From: Monosiga brevicollis MX1
Lineage: Eukaryota; Opisthokonta; Choanoflagellata; Craspedida; Salpingoecidae
Assembly: GCF_000002865.3 (NCBI RefSeq)
Contig: NW_001865040.1
Span: 1,577,303 to 1,641,302, forward strand
Length of the DNA stretch: 64,000 bases
Direction of reading: 5' to 3'
The notes under the pieces are model-generated. The model was not told where the DNA came from. It was given only the letters and a program-made list of their open reading frames with translations, and did no database searches. A program made the translations under genes and the position numbers. This document shows positions 24,414 through 34,905 of the stretch, piece after piece (position 1 is the first letter of the stretch; each line of letters starts with the position of its first letter).

Positions 24414-24905
24414 ACAGGACACTAGCAGGAATCAATCAAGGGCCGAGCAGCTCACAGCGTCGCGACTGCACTGCCAGCTGCAAAACGCAGCAAGATGTCG
24501 CCCGCTCTACCAACCCCGACCACGCGCAATGCCCCAGTGAGTGTGTACCTCCAGTAGCTCAAACCCTCACCAAACACCCGACGCGGCTCACGGCAGCCAA
24601 CATGCAAGCGCAAGACCACGCTCGCGAATGCATCTCCAGCCCAAGGCTACCTCTTCTCTCCCTTCCCCAGCGGTTGCCGCTGGAATGTGCCAACACCGAC
24701 AACGAAATCCCTCTCCTTCTAAATCTCTCTCTCTAAATCTCTCTCTCTCTGTCTCTGTCTCTCTCTCTCTCTGTCTCTGTCTCTCTCTCTCTCTCTGTCT
24801 CTGTCTCTGTCTCTGTCTCTCTCTGTCTCTGTCTCTCTCTGTCTCTCTCTCTCTGTCTCTGTCTCTGTGTCTCTCTCTCCCTCTCTCTGTCTCTCTCTCT
24901 GTCTC

Positions 24906-24961
<56 letters not shown>

Positions 24962-25416
24962 ATTTCACAAGGGAAAGTATGACAATGTTAGACTTGCAAT
25001 TCACCGTTAAAAATTAGATATGGTCACTGCATTCGACTGTCGTATCGTGCCAGTCGCTCTTGCGCAAGCGGTGGAACTGAACGGCAGCCCGAATGAGAAC
25101 GAGCCCGAATGAGAACGAGCCCGATGCAGAACAACAGCTCCCCAGCCTTGACGCCAACAGCAAAACAGCAACTGCCACAGAGAGTATACTGCAAATCCGT
25201 GTCAGCACCTCACCTCATCTGCTCCATTCGACCCCTTCCCAGCCATAGTTTTGAAAAAAAAAACCACCTGTTGTGTGAACACACACACACACACACACAC
25301 TGATCGTAGTTTTCCATCTTTTGGGGCTGGAGACGCCCAGTACTCGTGCTCGTACCTTTTTTTTTTTTTTCTTGAAGTGGAGTTGCTGCTCCTTATCCTG
25401 CCCACGCCCCATCGTC
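24414..25416. promoter_or_regulatory. Head-to-head region between TMEM87 and the MFS gene
   Basis: One kilobase between divergent starts. It contains the long pyrimidine microsatellite at 24719-24958, two exact copies of a 16-base unit near 25089-25120 (CCCGAATGAGAACGAG), a CA run at 25280-25300 and a T-run just before the MFS start. No gene supported. Shared promoter activity is inferred only from geometry. Confidence 0.4.
24719..24958 (+). repeat. (TCTCTG/TC)n pyrimidine microsatellite
   Basis: About 240 bases of TC repeats with interspersed TG, making an almost pure pyrimidine strand that ends in 20-plus uninterrupted TC units. Such polypurine-polypyrimidine tracts can form triplex DNA. 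Here it sits between two divergent genes. Confidence 0.95.
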
Positions 25417-28400
25417 ATGGCGCTGCTGGCTCTTCTGCGTCCAGGTCAAAGCAGTGCCGCCCGCTTTGCTGCGCCGTCGGCATGTTGGCTTCATTTGCAG
25501 TCGCCGATCAGCACGCGCGACGAGGCCTCCGAGGATGCAGCTCTGCTCAGGCCCCAGCCCAGGTTGTGGCAACAGCGTGCTCTTAGCACAGGCGTGCGCC
25601 ATCTACAAGCCGCGCAGCCAACCACCGAAACCCCTGCCTCCGAAGATGAGGCCAGCAAACCAGCAAAGAAGGGCTTTTTCCACTTCTTATCTCGCGATGC
25701 CATTGTCGCACGGCCCGATTACAACCGCTTCCTGAATGTGCCGTTCAGCTTCCTCATTCAACTGAGCGTCGGCTCAGTATACGCCTGGAGTGTTTTCAAC
25801 GCCCCTCTGACTCGCGAGATTGGTGCTGTAACGGCTGCCGCCGATGATTGGACCCTTTCACAGGTCCTACCCATCTTCTCCCTCTGTGCCATGACCCTTG
25901 GTGCCACGACTGCGCTCCTGGGTAGGTCTGCTACATCTGACCTTTGCCAACCCAACATCAAATTGTCTTCTTGCCAATCGCTCACTTTGTGCATCGCTGT
26001 GCCAGGCCCTTGGGCGGAGCGTCAAGGTCCCCGTGCCGTGGCGGCAGCTGCCGCCCTGGCTTGGGGTGGTGGTCTTTTGATCACGGGTGTTGGCACCGAA
26101 TTCCACTACCTCCCGGCACTCTACCTTGGCTACGGCCTGCTCGGTGGTGTTGGTTGGGGCCTTGGCTACATTGCCCCCGTCTCCAATCTGATGAAGTTGG
26201 TTGCTGCCCGTGACCACTTTTCACCACATTGGACCTCTTGTAACTCCGCCTGGTGAAGCATGCTAATCATACTCCAATGACCGGTCGTTTCAATCGGTGA
26301 TAGGTGGTTTCCCGATCGCCGCGGTCTAGCCACCGGCCTGGCGTTGACGGCCTTTGGCGGCGGTGCCATGCTGGCCACGCCCATAAACGAGTTCCTCTTC
26401 CAGCTCTATTTTGAAACTCCCACGTTTCTCGGCAGTGTACGCACCTCGCTCTCCCTCTCGCTTCCCAGATGACTTGCAGGTGCTTTGCCCTTCCTCGGCA
26501 ACAATCGTGAAGCAAACGCACGCGCTCTCAAGCGACTCATCAACGATTTATTTGCTTCAGGCCGACACGGTGCAAATGGTCACGGAACAGGGCCGCCGCT
26601 ATGCCGAAGTCGCGGGGGAACTCAAGGAAGTGGTCGTTGCCAGCAAGACTGACATTGGTGCCCTTGGCTACGACAACGTGAGTGGCAAAGAAAGTTCAAG
26701 GCCTGCTTGCACTTGGATCTCAAAGCCTCACAGCACGAACTGCCAACTGCCCTCTTCCATAGCTGGAGCCGGGTGTTTATGTGGCCGGCTCTGGCAACAC
26801 GGGTGCCGCCAAGACCTTTCTCACTCTAGGCACCGGCTATTTTACCGCCATGACCTTGGGCGCAGCTGGGCAACGTGTGCCACCTGCTGGCTGGGTGCCC
26901 GCGGTTCGTACACTCACCAGTCGTATCGAGGCAACTCATCCACGAACCAAGTTGCTTCACCCACCCGCACACACGCACGCACACACACATGGGGGTTGGC
27001 CTGCTCATTGTGCGCCGTCGCTTGGCTCCCACACACTCAGGGTTGGGACCCATCCCTTGCAGCCAAAAGCGACATGATCACCACTGCCAACGTCCACCAC
27101 AACACGGCACTCAAGACTCCTCAATTCTACCTCCTGTGGGCTGCTGTGGCTGGCAATGCCATCGCCGGTGTCACGGTCATGAGCTGTGCCAAAACCATCA
27201 TGTCTGATGTCTTTGGCGCTGCCCTGCCGGGCATTGTGACCGGCGGATTCGCCGCTGGTTATGTGGCTGCACTGAGCGGTGTTAACATGTTGGGTCGCTT
27301 TGGTTGGGCTGCTGCCTCCGACTATCTGGGTCGCAAGAACACGTACTTCCTCTTTGGCCTTAGCGTTCCCATTCTAGCCGGCCTTCCCTCCCTGACCAAC
27401 TACCTCATTGAGCATCCCAGCCCTGTACCTCTGTACATGTTTTGTGGAGGCACGGCTCTGGTCGTGAGCTTCTACGCTGGCCTTTTCTCAGGTACCATTG
27501 GCGGGACGTGCTTCATTGCGCCTGCCTGTGTTGCGTGCGGCCTTTTGTCATTCGCCCACTTGCCCGTTGCTGCCGTTTAACGCGGTGTATCTGTTGCTCT
27601 GTCTGTGCACAGTGCTGCCTGCCTACCTGGCCGATTTATTTGGCCAGAAGCACGTCGGAGCCATTCATGGTCGTCAGCTCACCGCAGTGCGTGCGCCGCC
27701 TCCACAGCCGTTGCATGACGAACTCACAGGCATCTGCATCGCTTGCCCGCGAGCTCACTGCCACGCCCTTCCTCTCCCCTGATCTGCATAGTGGTCGGCC
27801 GCTGCTCTCGGAGGACCTCTTTTGCTGTCAACCATGCGCAACAGGTCGGTGATACCTCTACATGGCTCGCTTGTCGTGCCCACTGCACTCTGGGCAGTGT
27901 GGCATGGGCACGCGTGTTCACAACAATCTTGGTGCCACCAGCTCGTACACATCTGCAGCACAGGACTTGGTGTCCAAAATTGACCCCGCCGCCTTCGAGC
28001 GCAAATTTGGCGCTGCCATCGACCAATGGAAACACCTGTTGGACACCAAAACCGTCACAATTGGTGCGCTTCCGTGAAGAAGAAAAAAAAAAAACATGAA
28101 AGGGCCGCGGTGTACCCGTGCGCTGACAAGGGAGACCGTCTGCTTCGCATGGCAACCTGCCCACTGACCTCTTTTCTTCCCGCTGCTCTCTCCGTCCCCA
28201 AACTCAGCGCACCTGATGGACATTGCCCCGCCTGGAACCCTGGACCCGACTCCGGGGCTTTACAACACGACTCTGTACAGCATGAGCGCTCTGCTGACGG
28301 CTGCCTTTATTTGCAACAGTCTGCTTAAGTGCGCTCATGCTTTTTTCGATTCTGCGCCCCCGCGATATTGTCGGAAATCCTCACGAGGTCTTGTGCCCGA

Positions 28401-28504
28401 TGTAATTTGGATGAATTCTGTCATGTAGGCCCGTGGATCCCAAGTACCACTTGCCTGAGGGCACAGATGTCGCCGCCACTGCCCCTGTGCGTAGTGAGAA
28501 GTGA
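25417..28504 (+). CDS. MFS transporter, oxalate/formate-antiporter (OFA) type
   Basis: Predicted 12-helix major facilitator carrier for monocarboxylate-type anions; substrate not determinable. Eleven exons with consistent phases: 25417-25921, 26006-26195, 26304-26436, 26561-26677, 26763-26903, 27041-27491, 27613-27686, 27792-27844, 27942-28063, 28208-28328 and 28429-28504 (660 residues). OFA hallmarks are [76 protein letters not shown] and PAYLADLFGQKHVGAIHGRQ. Before the first helix there are about 105 residues, the first 60 rich in Arg, Ala and Ser with hardly any acidic residues, like a mitochondrial presequence. Unusual insertions are a hydrophilic loop between helices 6 and 7 region (exons 4-6), and a segment before the last helix (exons 9-10). 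Divergent from TMEM87. Confidence 0.88.
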
Positions 28505-29062
28505 CGGATCTCTGCGCATGAGTTGTGCACCAATTTTTGTTCATGTCTCAAAAAAAAGTAGTAAGCAAAATCTAGCTACGAAATGACTCTAGCTACGAAA
28601 TGACTCTAGCTACGAAATGACTCTAGCTACGAAATGACTCTTAACTATGAAATGACTCTAGCTACGAAATGACTCTAGCTATGAAATGACTCTTAACTAT
28701 GAAATGACTCTAGCTACGGAATGACAGTGTAAAATTTGAGCAGGCAGCCACGCTACCAACACAGGTCGATGGTTGGGAAGCCACCGTTCAGAACACACGC
28801 GGTAGCCTCGACAAGGTTTCATCAAAGCTGCTTGCCATGAAGATCCTGTGTTGGTGCACGGTGACTCCCAAGGCAAGCACTCATGCCCATAAATACGATA
28901 CGGGGGAAGGGGGTCCGAGGGCAGAAAGGGTGGAGAAAAACAATCTAGACAGGCAGGCCTCACAGGCCGTGCCTTGTCTTGCTTGAACGGCGCATCAGTG
29001 GCTGCATCACCAGCTTGATGCCCATGTTGAGCCCCATAGAAGTAAAGCACAAGTCTTTAGGA
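28505..29062. other. Convergent 3' flanks with minisatellite
   Basis: Tail-to-tail region between the MFS and glycosyltransferase-like genes. Besides the 17-bp minisatellite at 28572-28726 I see no feature. Weak open frames on either strand lack support. Confidence 0.5.
28572..28726 (+). repeat. 17-bp minisatellite, nine units
   Basis: Units of CTAGCTACGAAATGACT repeat head to tail nine times. Units 5 and 8 are an 18-base variant (CTTAACTATGAAATGACT), unit 7 has T for C at one position, and the last unit has two changes. The variant units recur in an ordered way, so larger blocks were probably duplicated. No spacers are present, so it is not CRISPR-like. It lies in the 3' flank of the MFS gene. 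Confidence 0.95.
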
Positions 29063-31841
29063 TCAGTCGCACAGCTTGGAAAGATCGTTGTTGAACTTGG
29101 CATACACTTCAGGTCCGTTCAAGCCCTGATCATTGGCTGTCAGGGCCAGCCAGGTGCAGTAATCAGCCGTGGTACGCAAATCGTAATCGATCATGTCAAG
29201 TTTGGCGTAATTGCCCACGATGAAGTGGTGCTTGCTGAAGCGATCGTCCATATGATACACGTGGAACATGCGGGCACGGCAAATATTATCCTTGCCCCCG
29301 GTGGGCACGTCCATTTCCGGCCCCTTGAAGCTCACAATGTTGTCGTTGGTACCAAGAAGGTGATTCACCGCGACCTCCTGCGAATAGAGAAGCATGACAC
29401 CCTCCCAAAGGCCAGAACCCCACTCACAGTTTGTGCCCCTGGGACGAAGAAAGCTGGGCAGGCGACAACCGAGGCCAGGCGAAAAGAGGTGCTTTCGTAG
29501 ATACAACCCCGCTGCCATGGTCAAATCGCTGATTCGCAAGACCGTGTCGACAGGTCCATAGAAAGAGGAGGCAAAGTGCATCTCGTTGATGTACTTCAAC
29601 CCGGCATCTGCCGCGGCCTCAGCCAGCTTGGCCTGCGAGTAACGATTGTTGTACTGTCCATACCGCCCGGGCATTTTGAAAAAGCCAAAAATTTTGCGTG
29701 AGCGGCAGGCAAGATGCGGTGCTAGTCGGCAAGATGAGGCAATGAAGCAAACAACACATCCACAAACTCAACCAGAAACAAACAAATTTGATCCCCTCAA
29801 AGAAGGACGTGCAGAACTTGCAACACGCACGTACCCCAGCGTTACGCCCCATGTGGGTGGCATCGACCCAAAAGTCACGCATGCGAGGCGTGGGAAACGT
29901 GTCGGCGTCGGCTCGCAGCAAAAGGGTCCATTGACGCAAGAATGGCCTCGTGTTTTCGTTGACCAAAACTTCGATGCTGAGAATCAAGACGACATTCACC
30001 CGGAGTCAGCACCACGTTCATGGTGAGATTCGAGTCGCAGCCCCCAAAAAAATGATGACTAATAATAAATAAATAAATCAAACAAGACTCCACGACGGGC
30101 GAGCGCATGCAACGTACCTGTTGAACCAGCCGTCGTATTCCTCGGGGTGACGTTGGGAAGCACCCACAAAAGGAATGACCCAACACACGCCAGCGCTCGA
30201 CTCAGACGGTGGGGCCAGGGTGGGGTCGAGAGGTTTTTGCTCGCACTCTTTAAAGTCACGCGTAATGTTGGCTAGCATCTTGATATCACCATAAATGAGA
30301 ACGTCAAACTTTTGATCAGGCTGATTGAGTCGCAGCTCGCGCCAGGCCAGGAGCCACCAGCGAATTTGAGTGTACACGGCCAGGTATTTGGGGGGTTGAA
30401 AGAACACGACGACTCGACGATTGACGCGGGTCTCCGGTACAGGCTCAGCGCGGCTGACGGCGACTCGCTCCAGAGCACGCTGCACAACGGGGCGGGTCTG
30501 ATCGATAGCGGCTTGGCGCCGCTCTTTGAAGGTCGCAGTCCAACGTGCCCAGTTGTCTGCGTGAGGCATGATATCATTGGTCACGCGCATAAACCACTGC
30601 GAAGCGCTGGCGTTACAGGGCGCAACAGAGCACTGCGAAAAGCCTTCGTTGTCCACCATGCACAGCCCGCGGTGCTGATTGACCAAGCCCTTGCCATCAA
30701 CAAACTCCCAATGCTGAGTGGGGTCTGAAGCACGACAAGGTACAGTCACGACCATGTTGCTCTTGTCAAGCCCCACGCAATACTCGCCCAGCGTTGGGTC
30801 AAAGTTGCCCATAAACTCTGCCACGATTGCGCACATGCGTCCCAAGGTGAGAAGTGTGCGTGGTAAAGGAGACGGGTAAAGGTGTGGATGCGCAGCAGTG
30901 CAGCGTTTTGGGGCACTAAAACAGCAGCAAACACCACCAAAGAGTGCGCGCAAAGGAGGGGGGGGAAGAGGGGTAGCGAAAACTACGCACGATCTTTGAA
31001 GAGCAATTGCTGACGATGAAAGTGATTGGGATGACAAAGATCCAGAATGACATGGTCGTGATCATTGCGGGTGAGGCATCTGAAATTCGCCGTAGCCACC
31101 CACACGAACCGCACGGGTACCAACCAGAGCAAAACCGGTGAGTGGAAAAAGGAGCCAAGGAGAGAGAGAGAAAAAAAAAGTGGTGCAAGGAAGCGCATAA
31201 GAACACGAAGGCGCACGAACGCAGCAGTTGCGCACTCGCCGTCACTCAAGGCAAGGGGAAGATCAAGCATCATACCGCAGATAGTTCGAGTCAGTGCTGA
31301 AGATCCACACGCGCTCTGTCGCATTGAGCGGTTGGCCCGCGAAAAAATTGACGGTCGGGCGGGGACCTAAGTGTAAAATGTCAGAGACCACGCCTTGGGC
31401 GTCAAATTCGTTGTAGAGCTGATCAATGCTGGTGTAGTTTGCACGGCGGCGCTGCAGCTCAATCTGCTGCTGCTTTTGCAGCTCGAGCTGCTTTCGGCGA
31501 TCTGATGACACCTTGGCTGCGGTGGGGGCTGCGCGGCGTGGCGTGGTGGTGGGGGCGCGCGGCACTTTTTTGCGTTTGGGTGGGGCTTCCGTGGCTCTCT
31601 GCACTTCTTGCTCCAGTTCCTGACGGACCTGACGCTGAGCTTGTTGTACTCTGTTGGCGGCACGGGTTTTGCCACGTCGCACGTGTGGGCGTGGCGGTTC
31701 ATTGTCTGGCTGCACAACTGCATCCGCGGGCACCACGACGCTGCGATCCGAACTGCTCAGAGTGTTGTAGAAGGAGAACCCGACCAAAATCAGCACGAGC
31801 AGCAACAGCAACATCCGGACAGCAGCCACAAGACCCGCCAT
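29063..31841 (-). CDS. Type II membrane protein with lectin-like segment and glycosyltransferase-like domain
   Basis: Minus-strand exons are 31841-31276, 31079-30987, 30915-30118, 29976-29835 and 29632-29063; phases agree and give 722 residues. Residues about 10-30 are a signal anchor (MLLLLLVLILVGFSFY) after a very short cytosolic end, followed by a Gln/Arg-rich coiled-coil stem. Residues about 255-327 contain EYCVGLDKSN, QHWEFVDGKG and RGLCMVDNEG, the Cys and QxW pattern of a ricin-type beta-trefoil lectin (probably one or two lobes). The C-terminal ~370 residues include RRVVVFFQPPKYLAVYTQIR, FDVLIYGD and LLLRADADTFPTPR, where D509-A-D511 could be the metal-binding DxD of a glycosyltransferase. 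This suggests a Golgi-luminal enzyme, possibly of the DUF7164 type, but activity is inference. The acceptor choice at the 30915 exon is supported mainly by frame. Confidence 0.82.
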
Positions 31842-32336
31842 GGCGGCGGTCAGCCTGATAACGCGACTGTGGGAAGAGAGAGGTAAGTGGGCGAAGGAGC
31901 AGGCGCGAAAGGGTCCACCGCCCGTCTGCGCAAAATCGAAGCACCGAGCACAGAAAGTAAATGCAAACGTGGCACATTGGATTCGTAAAAAACCAGGCAC
32001 CCGTCGAGGCATGCCCAGGACTACAAAGTTCGTCTCTCACACACACAGAGTCACCAACACCCCCTCAAGAGGTAGCTAGCACACTGCCCCAAGAACCTCA
32101 GCACCGAGCTCGCCCACGAAACACACACACACGCACGCACATACATACAGCCGAGTCAGGGTGATCGTACCTCAGCTCAAGAGAGAGAGGAAAATCCACG
32201 TTAAAGACAGTGTGTAAATGTGTTAAACTTCACACTTCCGTACACTCAGCTCTTTCTTTTTTTTCTCTCTCTCTCTTTCTCAGACCGACCAAACCAATTC
32301 ATTTCTCTCTCTCTCTCTCTCTCTTTCAAGAGCGAG
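31842..32336. promoter_or_regulatory. Head-to-head region between glycosyltransferase-like gene and UBA5
   Basis: 495 bases between divergent start codons. It holds CACA-rich sequence around 32040-32150 and, on the UBA5 side, a pyrimidine-rich leader with (TC)n at 32265-32330. No TATA box was recognised on either side. Probably contains both promoters. Confidence 0.4.
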
Positions 32337-34524
32337 ATGGAGGCGCTTCAGGCTGAGAATGAGCGACTGCGGGCCCGCGTGGCTGAGCTGGAAGGGCAGA
32401 TGAGCGAGGCTTTGGCGCGCCCTAAGATCGAGAAAATGAGTGCCGAGGTCGTGGATTCCAACCCTTATAGGTTTGACATCTCAACGCTGGCCACCGATAC
32501 CATGCCTGCCTTTGACGCTCACTGGCTGCCGTGCTCGATAGTCGTTTGATGGCGCTCCAGCGCATGAAAATTGTCGAGCGCTACGAAGACATCCGTTCCT
32601 GCTCCGTACTGGTTGTCGGTGTGGGCGGCGTGGGCAGTGTGACTGCTGATATGCTTACCCGCTGTGGTGTGGGCAAGGTATGCAGATCCTGTCTGCCTCT
32701 TTCAGCGCCAGAGGCGATCAACCGGCGCCGTGGCACACTGACGACCCCTGTGGATTGTCGCCCCTTCAGCTCATCTTGTACGACTACGACAAGGTGGAGA
32801 TGGCCAATATGAATCGGTCCGTGATTCGGGCCCGTCGCCTTAGCCCTTCCACCGCTCCTTTGCCTTGCCCCAAGGTCATGCTGCCGTACTTATCGTGCCC
32901 ACACCATGTCATATTTCGTGCCATAGCCTCTTTTTTCAACCACACCAGGCCGGCCTGTCCAAGGTACGCAATCGCCTCTGACCTCGCCTTATTCGTGATG
33001 CCACCTTGCTCCTCACTCCTTGACAACCGCATGCCGCCCACCCAGGTCGATGCTGCCAAGCGCACCCTCGAGTTCATCAATCCGGACGTGCAGATTGAGA
33101 CGCACTGCATGGATATTACCACGCTCGACAATTTCAACCAGCTCTGTCACAACATCAAGTGAGCCCGCATCACATGTCTTTTTTCTTTACCTTGATTCAA
33201 CTTTCTAAAAGCCGCCATTCGCTTTCAAATAACGGGACACTCCTCCCCTCAGAACGGGTGGTGTAGACGGCGGGCCCGTAACCTTGGTCCTCGGCTGTGT
33301 CGACAACTTTGGCGCCCGCATTGCGCTCAACCAGGTTTGAGCATTGACTGCACATGCACACCGTGTTCACGCGTAAGAAAACTCCCACTCCTCAACAGGT
33401 CTCTGTTTTGTGCCAACCAGGCGTGTGTTGAGTCTCGACAAGATTGGATTGAGAGCGGTGTTAGTGAGAATGCCGTCTCAGGCCACATCCAGTTCATCTC
33501 ACCCGGCAAGACTGCATGCTTTGAGGTTTGTGATTGGGGAGCTCTTGAAACCTCGTTTGAGCCTCAACACTAGCAGCTATCGGCACTGACACCACTCATG
33601 CTTTCCTCAGTGCGCTCCACCACTGGTTGTCGCCTCTGAGATCGACGAGCGTACTCTCAAACGGTCTGTGTGATCGCTTGCTCGGTGTCGACCTTTCGAG
33701 CCTCAAGCACCATATCGCATTCCACCTTTCTCCTTCTTCTCTTTCATCTTCTCCCTTCACCGTGTTCAATTTTTGACTGCAATAGAGAGGGTGTCTGCGC
33801 TGCATCTCTCCCTACCACTATGGGCGTCACCGCGGGCCTTCTCGTTCAGAACGCGCTCAAGTACGTTGATCATCGGCCTCTTGATCTGGAATGTGTCGAG
33901 GCATTTCATATTCAACATGTCTTGATGCTGTTGTGGCACAGGTTCATGCTCAAGTTTGGCACGGTGAGCGACTATCTGGGATACAACGCTTTGTCCGACT
34001 TTTTCCCCAACTACACGATGAAGCCCAATCCAACGTGTAACAACCCCAACTGCTGCCAAGCCCAGACAGAATATCAGGTGAGCTTCTGCCTGCTGCCCCA
34101 TCTCATTGCCCGCTGTTCAGTTGCCCCTGGACATACACGCTCGCCCCAGTCTTGCGGTTGCTTACCAATGGTATTGAGGAGCAGGCCCGCCGAGCCGAAG
34201 AGCCCGAGATTGAGGCACCCAAAGAAGAAGAGCCAGTGGTTCACACCGAGACTTTTGGCATCTGCTTGGTGGATGAGTCTGAGCTCGAACCCGACAACAC
34301 GGCAGTTGCCCCAGGCCTGCGTTTTGAACATGAACAAGCGTCGGCCCCTGCCACACACGCGGTTTGTGAAACGCTCATCTAACAAATTCTTTTGGCCAGT
34401 GCGCGCTCACTCGTTTTAGTGATTAATCACCGTTCCATTCTCTGTCGTTTGCCAGGAATCGGACTTTGTGACTCAAACAGACTTGTCCGAGGAGGACCTT
34501 GCCGCAATGCTCAAGAGCTTGTAG
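32337..34524 (+). CDS. UBA5: UFM1-activating E1 enzyme UBA5
   Basis: E1 that adenylates UFM1 and carries it as a thioester for transfer to UFC1. Exons: 32337-32470, 32542-32677, 32770-32816, 32927-32963, 33046-33158, 33253-33334, 33421-33525, 33611-33663, 33786-33860, 33942-34077, about 34179-34361 and 34456-34524 (about 389 residues). It has the ATP-binding GVGGVGS loop, [15 protein letters not shown], the linker [17 protein letters not shown], CysxxCys zinc pairs (CFECAPP; later CNNPNCC) and [15 protein letters not shown], whose Cys (about residue 240) is the expected catalytic cysteine. The C-terminal region keeps the UFM1/LC3-interacting type sequence ([10 protein letters not shown]) and the UFC1-binding tail ([11 protein letters not shown]). 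The N-terminus begins with a short heptad helix. The acceptor of the penultimate exon is uncertain by 3 bases. Confidence 0.94.
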
Positions 34525-34905
34525 GCTTCCAGCCACCTTTTTGTTGGCGTGGGATCAATGTAATTGTCTCAAGCGATCAATCGATTATTCATCTGGTTTT
34601 TTTTTTTTTTTTTTTTTTTTTGCCGAAGAATTTTTTTCTGAGTCAAGGCGCCTGCTGCTGCCAGATGGCTTTTTTTTTTTTTTCTAACTAACTTTGGCGT
34701 GCACATGCCAAATGGCCTGAATGCCGCATCCTGCACCAGGCTCGTTTGTTAATATCGGTTATTCTCAATTACTTTGCCGGCCCGAAACGCGCTGCATCAA
34801 ATTGTGCCTTTCTGCGTTTACATGTGTGAATAAATACAAAAACTTGTCAAGAACAGAATATGAAGCTGGCGGTTCGAACAAGCTGTGTCATCTTATTTGT
34901 GTTCT
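34525..34905. other. Convergent 3' flanks (UBA5 and spectrin) with T-runs
   Basis: Contains a 25-base T homopolymer at 34597-34621 and a second T-run near 34668-34682, plus an AATAAA on the plus strand near 34830. No coding potential supported. Confidence 0.55.

Noticed and set aside
28572-28726. Short regularly repeated units that might suggest a CRISPR array
   Set aside because: The repeats are contiguous with no unique spacers, and the surrounding genes are eukaryotic.
28979-29500. 173-codon plus-strand frame at the 3' end of the glycosyltransferase-like gene
   Set aside because: It lies opposite the last exon of that gene, whose frame joins upstream exons in phase; the plus-strand frame has no such support.
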